A stretch of DNA of 64,000 nucleotides from Pohlia nutans. Lineage: Eukaryota > Streptophyta > Bryopsida > Bryales > Mniaceae. The notes below the pieces were generated by a model, which saw nothing but the letters and a program-made list of their open reading frames with translations, did no database searches and was not told where the DNA came from. The DNA lies in assembly GCA_022496805.1 (NCBI GenBank), contig CM040088.1, positions 11,749,001 through 11,813,000 on the forward strand. Reading direction: 5' to 3'. Within the stretch, counting starts at the first letter, position 1. Every line of letters starts with the position of its first letter. This document shows, piece by piece, positions 22,436 through 32,920 of this stretch. A program made the position numbers and the translations under genes.

Positions 22436-25400
22436 ATGGAGTCCTCGCACTCGTCGTCATCGTCTTCCTCGTCGTCTTCTTCTACGCCTCCCCGTTGCAA
22501 AAAACCTAAATGCACGGTCACCCCTTGCATCCCCGACATCGTGGCAGCGCTCCACCACGCTCTCCTCGTGCAATCCTCCGACTGCCTCCTGACACACCTT
22601 CGCTGCCTCTTGTCCCTCTTGCAATCGTCTGTTGCTTCACCCGCGCCGGCTCTCTGCGCTGCCGGCTTCCTGGAGCTCTTGCCACTGCTCCTGTCCCACT
22701 CGTAAGTCACTCACTCCTTAAACCCTAAACCCTCACCATCCTAACGACGAAATCGGGCTGTACTCAGTCTAAGCCTCTTGAATCAACAATATCGATTCCT
22801 TCCACATTTGTGGAGTTCAATATTGAATCGAAACGATCATCTGAAATCATCCATGTTCAAAGATATGTAGTTTCAATCAATTGCTATGCCGTAGTTCATG
22901 GAATCAATCAATAACGTGGATATCATCTACAACGATTACTGGTATCTCCTACAGATGTTCCAAAGTTGGCAAGAAGAGTGCCGAAGTGGTGGGTTTGTTG
23001 GCCATTGCTTCATACGATGTCAGTTGCCGTCTGGCAGAGAAGCAGGAGGTCTTGGCTCAGCTGGCTCAGCTCCTGGAAACGCCAAAATTCGGTGTTCTTG
23101 TGATCGCCCTTCGTTCCATTCTGAATGTAGCGACTAGCGACGTTGGTTGCGCTGCGCTGCGAGAACTCGCTGGGTTACCACAACAGATCCTGTAAGCACC
23201 TGCCTTTGAATTTGCGTCATTTCCACAGCTTAGAAAATCTTCAACTGGATGTTTTGGAGGCTATTTTGCTCAACTGTCATGCGTTTGATTAGCATGGCAA
23301 GTAGCGGGTGTCACAATTCACGATTACAGCCACCCGTTCTTTCTGTTTACCGTACCCTTAGGTCAGTTTCAACACTAGTGTGTCGAAATAGTTTAATTTT
23401 AAAATTCAGACTGTACGAAATGCCATTTCTTAATTTTCTTAATTTACTAATTATGGTGATTTGGATTTCACAAAGAACGAAAGACACTCAAACAATCATT
23501 TCTTTGTTTTTCGGATATTGGTCTACAAGTTTATCAAAATTTGAACATGCTTCAACTTTTTCTAATTACTTACGAAACTGACTTGAACGTAGGGTAGTCT
23601 GCTGTCTTAGTCGTTGTGCACCTTCTGATCTCAGTACTTTGAGTTAGAAGTTGTAATTTATTGCTCATTAGAACCGCATTTTCAGTAGCTTTCCAACTAG
23701 ATATCATTCAACGTATTTGGTTGAGAATTGAGCACAAAATCTCAAGTTGAAACTTTGAGTGGAACTATTGATTATGTCATTTCTGGTTACCAGGGCCTGT
23801 TTTCTACCTGAAGTTCCAGTTGAATGACATTTTTGCATTTATTCAGGGTTTGGGGTTTAAGGTTTTGCTTGTGTTTACGATTTTCACAGGCGTTTAGTGT
23901 CATTCCTGGCTGATACTCTGACTGAAATGGTCAAGGCTGAAGATATGGAAACATTCGGCAAGTTGCAGAAGGACGTAGGCACTGGAAGGTCCATCAAGAA
24001 ATGCGCACTCTCAGATGTAAATGCAGGTCTAGGGCATCGGAATTTTCTGCTGACCCTTCCTCAGGATGAAACAGCCGAATGCTTCAATCTCTCTTTAGCT
24101 GCAGTGAACACCATATTTCAAGATTTTGGCTCAGTTGGTTTGATTACATGGTCCGATGTGCTTGCCAGCTTACGAAGCCTTTGGCAAACTATCATGCAGC
24201 TGCAATCTCAAGTTTTTTTGCTTGAGTTTTTGCGAGCACCCAAGAGAAGAGCCCAGCTTGCAAAATTGATAGTGAGGCTGGCCATGCAAGATAGTGAAGG
24301 TGTACTAGAGAATCAGTCGACACCCGAGACGGTTATCAGACATAACCCTCTCCTCCACCAGACTAAATCAGAACCTTCAAATCTTGGTGATTCTGAGAGT
24401 GCAGGAGATGACTCTAAATCATTTTCAACTGCAATGCATCATGTGGCGATGAAAGAGGGTTATGTGGATGCAAAGTCTTTTGACGTGAGAAGGCTCTTTG
24501 GAAATGTGGAGCACTTCTTTCAGAAGCACTGGGAGCTCTCTCCAGCACAGATGACCACAGCGTTTGGACTGTCCAGATTTATGGAGAATTTTGCAGGAAG
24601 TGGCCCTACTAGAATGGTGGAGCTTCTGGTGGATGCCATGGTAGCTTGTCCTCCTGCCGTTGCTGACGAGCTTGACCCGTGGGTCCTTTACAAAGACATG
24701 GAGCACGAGCTTGGTCTTTTGCCTGTGCTGAACCAGGACATAAAACTCGTGAAATCCAATTCTGGAGTGGAAATTCCTTACCTTCTGGAGACATCAACAG
24801 TGAGCTCCAGAGATTGTATAAAAGCTTATGCCTCTGGAAACACTGTCGTAGTACGAGGATTGCAGTTTCGCTGGCCTGAAATTGCTGCAATTGCCAATGG
24901 CCTTGCGGCGGAGCTGGGACAGGTGACAGTGGGAGCCAACCTGTATTTGACCCCACCAGGATCACAGGGCCTGGGTGCCCATTTCGACGACCACTGTGTG
25001 TTTGTCTGTCAACTGAGGGGTCATAAAAGATGGAGTGTGTATCCCCCTCTCGAGCCGCTCCCACGCCTGTACTCATTCAAAACTCTTTCCGCACAAGTGA
25101 AGAAAGAGTGCACTACGCACTACGATCTTTGCCAAGGGGACTTGCTGTATATCCCACGAGGATTCGTGCACGAGGCTCGGACTGTGAGTTCAGAAGATGT
25201 GGAGGCTCCCACAGCTGCCAACAATCTTGCTTCATGCCGCGAGTGTTGTTATGATGAATCTTGGACATCGAATAGCTCTGGCAGCAACGCATCTGAGTGG
25301 CATGGAGCTTCTCTTCATCTCTCGTTCGGTGTCGAAGTTGAACCTGCATTTGAGTAAGTGGATATCTCATTTCTGCTCCTGAAGAAATAAGCCACATGTA

Positions 25401-26562
25401 AAGTATATTGCACAGCAACTAGGATGCTTTTCAGTTAACCCCTAAAGGACCAAGGATTCACAGTTTTTAAATGACAAATTCAATCGATCATATTGTGAAA
25501 AATATAACTCAGATGGAACCAAATTTTATATCACCAGAACTAGTGAAGATCATTACATGTGTTGGTACTAGTGAAGATCATTGCATGTGTTGGTCAGAAA
25601 ACAAATAAATTTGAACAAGAGGAAGTCCAAATAGGACCTACTCAAAACTGTTAAAAAAAATATGGAGCCCAATTTGGGCTTCTTGGTCCTTTAGGGGTTA
25701 ACATGACATTCTAGAGAACCCTTATTGAGCACCCTCTGAATTGGCATGACACCTGGAGCTCAATTTGTACAAATGAGAGCTCCTCAAGCCAATGACCCAT
25801 TGTCTTCACATGTGAGAGTATGTCGGAACATTAATGTGCTCATGCCTTTGCTCTGAATAACTCTGAGTTGGCACTGGGTGACACTAACATGCCACTAGTA
25901 TTGAAGAATGTTATGAAGGCCGATAGATATGAGATTTTTTTTAAGTTTTTTTTCCTATCTGAAATTACCAAAGAGCATCCCCAAGTAACGTCACAGGCTC
26001 TTTCTCATCTGTAGCAATATTCTGACCCATGGATGAACCCTGCAGGTGGGAAGGCTTGTTGCACATAGCGCTTCGATTATGGTCTCACAGGAGTTGTCAA
26101 CAACAGGAAACACAGGGGAACTTGGACGAGGTTTGTGAAACACTTCTGCATGTGGCCATCAGGAGTATAGGCAGCAGTTCGCAGCTCTTTCGCAAAGCAT
26201 GTATTCTGAGTAACACACAGAATCCAAGTAACAATGCAGAGGATATGTTTCGTTTCATGCTCAACGAAGTTCGGGAGTCAGCGGACTGTCACCGTGCGGT
26301 GGCATGTTACCAGGACGTTGGGTTGGACTGGTTAAGGCACTTGCCAGGGGGACATCACTTCAATGCAGATTTGGATGTTGTACTTGAATCCTCTAGTGCA
26401 GTGCTGGGCAGTGCCTTCCAGAACATTCGAGACAGGTTTTGCCAAGAAGCATCGTTCCTGGAGTCCATTGCAGCTCAAGAGGCATTGCTTTGTAATTTCA
26501 GGAGTAGCCGACACAAGGTCATGAATGGTCTCTTGGCTTTACATTGTGGTTGTAGTGTATAG
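22436..26562 (+). CDS. JmjC-domain oxygenase, NO66/MINA-like
   Basis: Four exons (22,436-22,701; 22,955-23,191; 23,890-25,353; 26,046-26,562) join in frame to 827 residues. The N-terminus has a poly-Ser tract after MESSH, then a Leu-rich helical region (about residues 25-170). The cupin/JmjC core lies in exon 3: GANLYLTPPGSQGLGAHFDD with Fe ligands H532 and D534, QLRGHKRWSVYPP, and the distal ligand H595 in GDLLYIPRGFVHEA. The last exon encodes the C-terminal helical/winged-helix-like portion (WEGLLHIALRLWSH). NO66/MINA53 proteins are ribosomal-protein histidyl hydroxylases, with NO66 also reported as a histone demethylase; they act in the nucleolus or nucleus. The fold and metal site support a 2OG oxygenase; the substrate is inferred from family only. 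A family-A MITE sits in intron 3 (25,435-25,701). The start is the first ATG opening the Ser-rich exon. Confidence 0.88.
25435..25701. mobile_element. Family-A MITE in JmjC intron 3
   Basis: TTAA-CCCCTAAAGGACCAAGG at the left and CTTGGTCCTTTAGGGG-TTAA at the right, 267 bp including flanks. It contains an internal tandem duplication of ACTAGTGAAGATCATT-CATGTGTTGGT (about 25,540-25,600), which makes it longer than its relatives. It begins about 80 bp after the 5' splice site. Confidence 0.92.
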
Positions 26563-27482
26563 AATCAGAGTGTACATTTTTGCCCACCTGTACAGTATAG
26601 CCATCGAATGATAGAATTAGTCATAACATTTTTTAGTTCAGAATCACCATATGAGAATCCAAATGAGAAGCCTCATGCATGTTAAAAGCGCAGGATTGGG
26701 AATAGCCAATGATCGACGAGCCTTTGACAATTCAGTCATGAACACCTTCTCATTCTATTGAAAAATCGGCACAAATGTTCAGTTAGTTCTTTCTGAAAGG
26801 AATCATCATGATAATCCCACCACATTACAGTCGTTCAATCTCAGTGATTACAACATTACAAATGCATATTGCAACACAGTAGGCAGTCAAGATTCCCAAT
26901 GGAGACTGTAGCTCAGAACAATGAAAAGAATGATGATTCAACCATTATATGCAAAGAAATTCAGTACAAGGACAAAGTTCTTGTTCCACAGGATACTATT
27001 CTAGCATAGCTAAATTGGTGTGACGTAATTCATCTGCACCACAGCTACTAATTCCTGTCCCGTTAGAAGACTCGGTTTAGGTCTGCAGAAGCTCCTATAC
27101 TCGAAAATTCGATCCTCACGGAAATACAAGAGTGAAACTATGCAAGGCAAGAAGCAGAGGTTGCAGTCGCATAGAAAATGACTCACATGGCATACTCATT
27201 GCAATTGAACTGTCAGGGAAACTGATGCAGAACCTACTTAGACCAAAGAAAAACCCATGACAGTGCACAAACTTCAATGCAATCTTGAGCAAAGAAAGCA
27301 CATTTAAAAATGCCATGAGAGTAGAAACATATACCTCCAAGATTAGAATCTGCACCTGTACAAATTAAGGGCCTTTGCTTGATCGAACTTCAGTGCACGT
27401 GTTCTTTAGGGACTTAACATTCTCTTGCAGAAGAATCAGATTGTACAGAGTGCAGATGTCCCTGGAAAATTGATACATGCTC
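26563..27482. other. Convergent 3' region between JmjC and BUD13
   Basis: 920 bp separating two converging stop codons. It is expected to hold both 3' untranslated regions and polyadenylation sites. No further gene is visible. Confidence 0.5.
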
Positions 27483-29462
27483 CTACATATCTGATACAGA
27501 CCAGAGGTAAGCCTCCAGCTCAGTTGCTTGTTTCTCAGCCTTAGCTTTGAACATCTGACTTTCGAATCCTGTACTTCGGTCCACACCATCCCAGTGGCGA
27601 CCAGGCTTGATTCCATACCGATTCATGGGAGCTCCCACACCTCGTTTCAGCCAACTGTGCTGAGGGATATCCTGTGGTATTATAAAACCTGATTCCTTCA
27701 TTTCTTCCGATGCCCCTAAATCCACTAATTCAGCTACCGGATCTTTCCTTTTGACAAGATGTGCCATGGGATCACCCCATCGTAACCGCTCCTTAAACAT
27801 CTTGTCCAGTTCAGGATCATCACGAGTTCGTGCAAATGGCTTATCTTTCTCAGCCTCAAACTCTGCACTTTGTTCTTCCACTTCTCGTTTCTGCGCTAAT
27901 CCTTTCCCCCATTCAAGAGGTTTAACTTCAGGTTTGACTTCACCCTGTTGCTGCCTCAATAACTCCTCTAAACCCTCCAATCGCTTCCCACGTTTATCAC
28001 GATAGACTGTTTCTGCGGCCCGACCTCCGCCACCCATCTCTCTCAATCTTCTGGCGTCCTCCTGCTTCTTCTTCAAAAGCTCAGCAGCACGCTCTTCTTT
28101 ATTCGTGATGAGCCCAGCTACCCTGCCATCAGTCATCTTCACTTTTTTGCGACCCATGCTTGGATTAGGCTCTTGCTCCGCAGGCTTCCTTCTAGCCGGT
28201 GAAGAGTCCATGGAATCCAATCCAGATGGTTTCCTCCTGGGAGGTGAAATATCAGGTGAATCAGTCCGCGCCTTCTTCGTCCTCAGAGGAGAACCATCAG
28301 GGGAATCAGCACGTGGCCTCCTCCTTGGAGGAGACATATCCTGTGATTGTGGTGGGAGTCTCCTCGGAGGTAAGACTTCACTAGGATCAAACCCAGATCG
28401 TCTCCTTCTGGGAGGTGAGACATCAGGTGAATCAGCTCGAGGCTTCCTCCTTGGAGGAGATATGTCCTGCAAATGTGATGCAGGTTTCCTCCTGGGAGGT
28501 GAGACATCAGGTGAATCAGCTCGAGGCTTCCTCCTTGGAGGAGATATGTCCTGCAAATGTGATGCGGGTTTCCTCCTGGGAGGTGAGACATCAGGTGAAT
28601 CAGCTCGAGGCTTCCTCCTTGGAGGAGATATGTCCTGCGAATGTGATGTGGGTTTCGTCCTGGGAGGTGGGACATCAGGTGAATCAGCTCGCGGCTTCCT
28701 TCTCCTTGGAGGAGATGCATCAGGCGAATGCGGTGTGGGTCTCCTCCTGAGAGGTGAGACATCAGGTGAATCAGCTCGTGGCTTCCTTCTCCTTGGAGGA
28801 GATGCATCAGGAGAATGCAGTGCAGGTCTCCTTCTGGGAGGTGAGACATCAGGTGAATCAGCTTGCAGCTTCCTTCTCCTAGGAGGAGATACATCAGGCG
28901 AATGTGGTGCGGGTCTCCTCCTGGGAGGTGAGACATCGGGAGAATCAGTTCGTAGCTTCCGCTTCCTTGATGGAGACAAATCTTCTGGAGGTGCCCTTCG
29001 CGGAGAGTCTGCATTTGGGTTCCTCCTCCTTGGGGGAGAGATGTCCTGCAACGGTGACAGGGGATCTCTTCTCAGAGGAGAAGCACCAGGAGAGCCTGCA
29101 CGTAATGTGTCACTTATCTGCACTTTTCGTTGGGCATCCTTGGAATTCCTCTCTACTGTACTCCATCCACTACCATCATCCCCAATGGACATATATGGTC
29201 GGTGTTCCTTTACTCTCTCCATTTGATGCATGCGCTTCACTTCCACGTCTTCAATCACTTGAGGTGCGTCAGCCTCCACCTCCGGCTCATCCTCATCCTC
29301 ATCTATGTTCTTGTGCCAAGCTGCATCATTATCTACTATGATCAACCCTGAGGGCACCTTCGCTGCTGCTACTTTCCGTTTCTTCTTGGACTTCTTTGGA
29401 TGCTTGTCCTCGTCCCCAGCGGACTGATACTTTTTCAGATAGTCTTTCAACGACGTTGCCAT
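27483..29462 (-). CDS. BUD13: BUD13 homologue, RES splicing complex
   Basis: One uninterrupted frame of 659 residues on the minus strand, from ATG at 29,462 to a stop at 27,483. The N-terminus MATSLKDYLKKYQS is the usual BUD13 start. It is followed by a Lys-rich patch, an acidic stretch (NIDEDEDEPEVEADAP), and then about 300 residues of tandem SPDVSPPRRK / SQDISPPRRK repeats. The C-terminal Bud13 domain includes PQHSWLKRGVGAPMNRYGIK, PGRHWDGVDRSTGFE and the terminal AYLWSVSDM, diagnostic for the family. BUD13 forms the RES complex with an RRM protein (Snu17/RBMX2) and an FHA protein (Pml1) and acts in spliceosome activation in the nucleus. The Ser-Pro/Arg repeats resemble SR-like phosphorylation targets. 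At DNA level part of the repeat is an almost exact 84-bp (28-codon) tandem unit at 28,441-28,692, showing recent expansion. A long antisense open frame across the repeats is a by-product. Confidence 0.95.
   Translation of the reverse strand: MATSLKDYLKKYQSAGDEDKHPKKSKKKRKVAAAKVPSGLIIVDNDAAWHKNIDEDEDEPEVEADAPQVIEDVEVKRMHQMERVKEHRPYMSIGDDGSGWSTVERNSKDAQRKVQISDTLRAGSPGASPLRRDPLSPLQDISPPRRRNPNADSPRRAPPEDLSPSRKRKLRTDSPDVSPPRRRPAPHSPDVSPPRRRKLQADSPDVSPPRRRPALHSPDASPPRRRKPRADSPDVSPLRRRPTPHSPDASPPRRRKPRADSPDVPPPRTKPTSHSQDISPPRRKPRADSPDVSPPRRKPASHLQDISPPRRKPRADSPDVSPPRRKPASHLQDISPPRRKPRADSPDVSPPRRRRSGFDPSEVLPPRRLPPQSQDMSPPRRRPRADSPDGSPLRTKKARTDSPDISPPRRKPSGLDSMDSSPARRKPAEQEPNPSMGRKKVKMTDGRVAGLITNKEERAAELLKKKQEDARRLREMGGGGRAAETVYRDKRGKRLEGLEELLRQQQGEVKPEVKPLEWGKGLAQKREVEEQSAEFEAEKDKPFARTRDDPELDKMFKERLRWGDPMAHLVKRKDPVAELVDLGASEEMKESGFIIPQDIPQHSWLKRGVGAPMNRYGIKPGRHWDGVDRSTGFESQMFKAKAEKQATELEAYLWSVSDM
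28441..28692. repeat. 84-bp coding tandem repeat within BUD13
   Basis: GGCTTCCTCCTTGGAGGAGA recurs at 28,441, 28,525 and 28,609 with almost no changes in between, a period of 84 bp (28 codons). More diverged versions of the half-unit continue to about 29,080. The phase is kept, so the protein simply gains repeats. Confidence 0.9.
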
Positions 29463-30235
29463 GACTGCTTTTTACAGCGAACTATCTGGTGACCCAATTA
29501 AAACTAATCCAAGTTCCCAAGCACCGGACCGCTCGCTTAACCTGATTCTTAACCTCGTACTCTGCACGTCAACTCAGCTCAATACAGTAATTTCAAGACA
29601 AAAATTCCGGCCAGTCTGCAAGAATGGATATTCTTTAAACCTGCTCCACCTCGCTCACCCTACGCAATTTGAATCTCACCCTAGTATTCCCCGCCACGCA
29701 TGCATTTTCCCCGCACCCACGTTCAGCTGCGAGGACATGCAATTGCAGATTCAGTCCAAACCCTAACACACGCCACACTCGGAAGAAGAAAAAGTCACAC
29801 ACGCACACAAGCGCAACGATTTACCTCCTCATGTGCGCAGCCTCGCCACCACGACTGACCTCCGCCCTAAACTCATCCCAGGGCGGGGTCGCCCCAATCA
29901 AAACCCTATGCCTCTCCCGCCCGTCCCGACGCGCCAATCTTTACGAAAGCCAGCCTTCACACGGTCACAGAATGCACATCCAGAGCAGCAGGTGGATGAT
30001 CCGGGACTGAGGGCGCAGCAGGCAACGTCAAGAATCGATAGCCAGAGATGTTCTGATGCTCTGGCGAGATGATTGTTTGCAGGCAGAGCTTCTCCTTCTT
30101 CTATTTCTTCTTCTTCTTCCAAAGCCCCGCCCGGCACTCTCCCTCTATGAATCTCTCTCTCTTATCACTCGCCTCACTGCCAAACCCAAAAACCAAAACC
30201 AAACCCAAAAAAAAAGAAAAAAAACTTTGTAACTT
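29463..30235 (-). promoter_or_regulatory. BUD13 upstream region
   Basis: Probable promoter and 5' untranslated region of BUD13. It holds CCAAACCCTAAC at about 29,757 (telo-box-like). On the minus strand there is a (GAA)-rich tract at about 30,087-30,121 and a long T/G-rich pyrimidine stretch at 30,180-30,225. Short open frames on both strands lack recognisable similarity and I do not call genes here. Confidence 0.4.
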
Positions 30236-31262
30236 CACCTGAAAAACATCAGCCCTAATCTCATTGCGCTCTTCATTCTCTTTTGCCTCATACCCTGATG
30301 TATCCGGGCGTCAACCTAGGCACTAGACCAGATTTCGGCCAACCATAACTCACTCGTTAGAAGTCGGAATTCGACAAAACTACTACCATTGGAATCGTCT
30401 CCTCAATAGCTTTCTAATGGTATGTGATTCGCCCTACAAGTCTGAAATTCGAAAACAACATTCTCAGAAATTCGAACGCTGGTAGACTGGCTCAACCTGC
30501 TAGGGTAAACTGAGTTGACGAGGGAGGGACTTGCAGTCAATATCCTGCACCTAATAATTTCTAAATGGGGGGTATGTTACAGTATATTACATGTGCTATA
30601 TTACAGTATATTGTATTGTATGGTATTATATAGTATAATAATAAGTTAACAGATATAGAGGGCAAAATTACAAAGAGGGGAGTAGCCAATCAGTTAACAC
30701 TTAACACTTAACGTTATTGTAGTCTCCCCAAGTAGGGAGTAGAAAAAATGTTAACACTTATGGAATTTTAACACTTATAGAGGTAACACTTATAGAGGGT
30801 GGACTGTATAGGGGGTTTGACGTTTTGGCTAGAGTTCAAAGTGGGGTTTAAAGTTTAGGGTTATAGAATCATGCTATCGTTTTTTTTTTTTTTTTCTAAA
30901 TTTTATATGACTTTCTAGACTGCCTGTCATCCCCCTTTCATTTTGAATCCTTACGAATCCAATAATAGAGTTAACAGAAAACAAAACACGAGTTTCAAGA
31001 CCCAATATTCATGGGAATGGAAATCTATGCTCTCATTGAGTGTAACCAAAATGAAAAATCAAGTTGAAAACTCCCATTTTCTTTGGTCTTCGGGGCTACT
31101 ATAATCCCAAAATGGAGAAGAATCTGTAAAGACCGGAAAGTGGGGAGGTTGAATGAAAGATGCTCGAAGCGGCTTGCAAGCTGCTTCTTAAAAATTGACA
31201 AACAAAAACGACTTCGCAAGTGCCTTCCAATTGAGCCAACGATGCTCTGACAGCCAAAATAC
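30236..31262. other. Intergenic, repeat fragments
   Basis: 30,330-30,440 carries a motif order (CATAACTCACTCGTTAGAAG, then CATTGGAAT) that loosely resembles other dispersed fragments in the window. An A/T homopolymer is at about 30,879-30,896. No gene seen. Confidence 0.4.
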
Positions 31263-31311
31263 ATGTTCAACTAGTTTTGCCGTCTTTTTGACGGCAAAAC
31301 TAGTTGAACAT
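31263..31311. repeat. Perfect 22-bp hairpin with 5-nt loop
   Basis: ATGTTCAACTAGTTTTGCCG (plus TC) is followed by TTTTT and then its exact reverse complement. No mismatches occur in the 22-bp stem. It could be the fused termini of a deleted inverted-repeat element. Confidence 0.9.
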
Positions 31312-32212
31312 ATAATCTATCTATGGATTTAGTAGAACCATGCCAGTTGACTCGGCTGCCCTTAACTCACTTCCAATTCACTTTACCTAACATGTGTTTT
31401 AGCTTCTTTTCAATTAACTCTAATGTCGTAGGAAAACGTTTCAAATTTATAGATTTTAAAACATAGGGCAACTCGAATGTGTTGACTTGAAAACTAACTT
31501 TTTCATTTTATATGATTTGATGATTTGAAATTTACCATGGTTTAAATAGTGAAAGGGCAATGCCATAATGGTTTTGCAATTGTTGATTGGACACTAAATG
31601 GATGAGTCATGAAATGATGAAGTTTCTACAAGCAATACTTCAACCGTAGATAACGCATCTATACGATTTCCAATAATTAAGAACAATACAATTTTTTTGA
31701 TTCTTAGAGTGTAGTATACTTTATATTTGTATATAAAGTAGAGGTAATGAGTAAAAAATATATGTTATGTAGTATGTAAAAGAGACCAAAACTAAATAGT
31801 TCAACATATTTAAACTGATTTATACTAGACATGCTGTCAACAGTTTAATATTTCACGATACAAGGTTTTGGGTTTTGGGTTTAATGTTAATATGGTCAAT
31901 ATAGGATCAAAACTCTTTTCGATTTTTATTTCTTTTTATATGACCTATCTACTAGAAGAAATATAGGATTCTACGACTACAAATATACAATTCAAACTAG
32001 TGCAAAACTAGTTTGTAATGTTCGTTAGTCATTATGGACTTGTGTGAATCGTATACTTATAGCCATAAAATTCCACATTTATTTTAGTAATCCCCAATTT
32101 TGATGACTACAAATATAATAATGTAGTTAGCCCAACAATTAAAATACAATTTAGTATTTATAGTCTAAAGTTATATGAGCATTCTATCAGTTCTAAAGTT
32201 TAAGGTTAACAA
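31312..32212. other. Intergenic, very AT-rich
   Basis: No coding structure or repeat recognised. Confidence 0.5.
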
Positions 32213-32540
32213 ACATACCGTACGTGGAAGGCAGGGTCGGCAAAAAATAAATCCTCAAAAAAATGCCGAAAAAATAAATAAATTTATTAAGTATTTTGTC
32301 GAAATCAACAAAAATAAAGTCAACAAAAAGTCGAAAAAAAAATAGAATAAAAACATAACACTCAACGAAAATCGTAGACAAAAAATAAAATAAAACATTT
32401 AGCTGCCGAATTTTTTTAATGTTAGCTATAAATAGCCGATTTCTTAATAATTACTTTTGAAAGTGCCATCCTCCACTGTTTCAACTTTTATTAATTATTC
32501 AACATGAAAGTGCCGACCCTGCCTTCCACGTACGGTATGT
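32213..32540. mobile_element. Inverted-repeat element with perfect 30-bp ends
   Basis: The first 30 bases (starting ACATACCGTACGTGGAAGGC) are the exact reverse complement of the last 30 (32,511-32,540). The 328-bp element has an AT-rich, non-coding interior. I see no clear flanking duplication, so the superfamily is open. Perfect ends suggest recent movement. Confidence 0.8.
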
Positions 32541-32745
32541 AGCACTTAAAAGTCGTGGGGGTTACAATGTGAAGAATATTGTCTCACAACTTATAAATTT
32601 TAATGTTATGCACAAAGTCTTGTGACGTCATAATTTATTGGGCATGTGGGCTTTCTATGTGTATATAAGAATTTGGGCGTTCTATATTCAAGTTTATTAA
32701 GAAACGAGTCAAAATATATTTTCCAAGCTCCAAGGTCTGCAAACT

Positions 32746-32767
32746 CCCCCCCCCCCCCCCCCCCCCC
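32746..32767. repeat. Poly-C tract, 22 bases
   Basis: An uninterrupted run of C, followed by C-rich sequence. A similar run of 20 C is at 50,400-50,419. Length may be uncertain because of sequencing. Confidence 0.9.
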
Positions 32768-32920
32768 TCCCCCTCCTTTCTTAATTTTCCATAAATTAAA
32801 TAACTAAGATATTTCATAAGTGAAATATTTTCAAGGTACCACTTTCAAATATTAAAACATATTCATACTTTAAAATATTAACAAACCAATAAATAAAAGT
32901 GTCTTTAAAAAAAATCATTT

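Noticed and set aside
24609..25076. 155-codon minus-strand frame
   Set aside because: It lies wholly antisense to the conserved JmjC exon, with no homology features of its own.
28105..29226. 373-codon open frame on the plus strand
   Set aside because: It is antisense to the BUD13 repeats. The 84-bp unit keeps several frames open on both strands, the peptide is pure repeat (LLGGETSGES), and the sense strand encodes conserved BUD13 ends.
29833..30137. 79-codon frames on both strands upstream of BUD13
   Set aside because: They overlap in a GC-rich 5' region, have no recognised similarity, and are best explained as untranslated leader or promoter.
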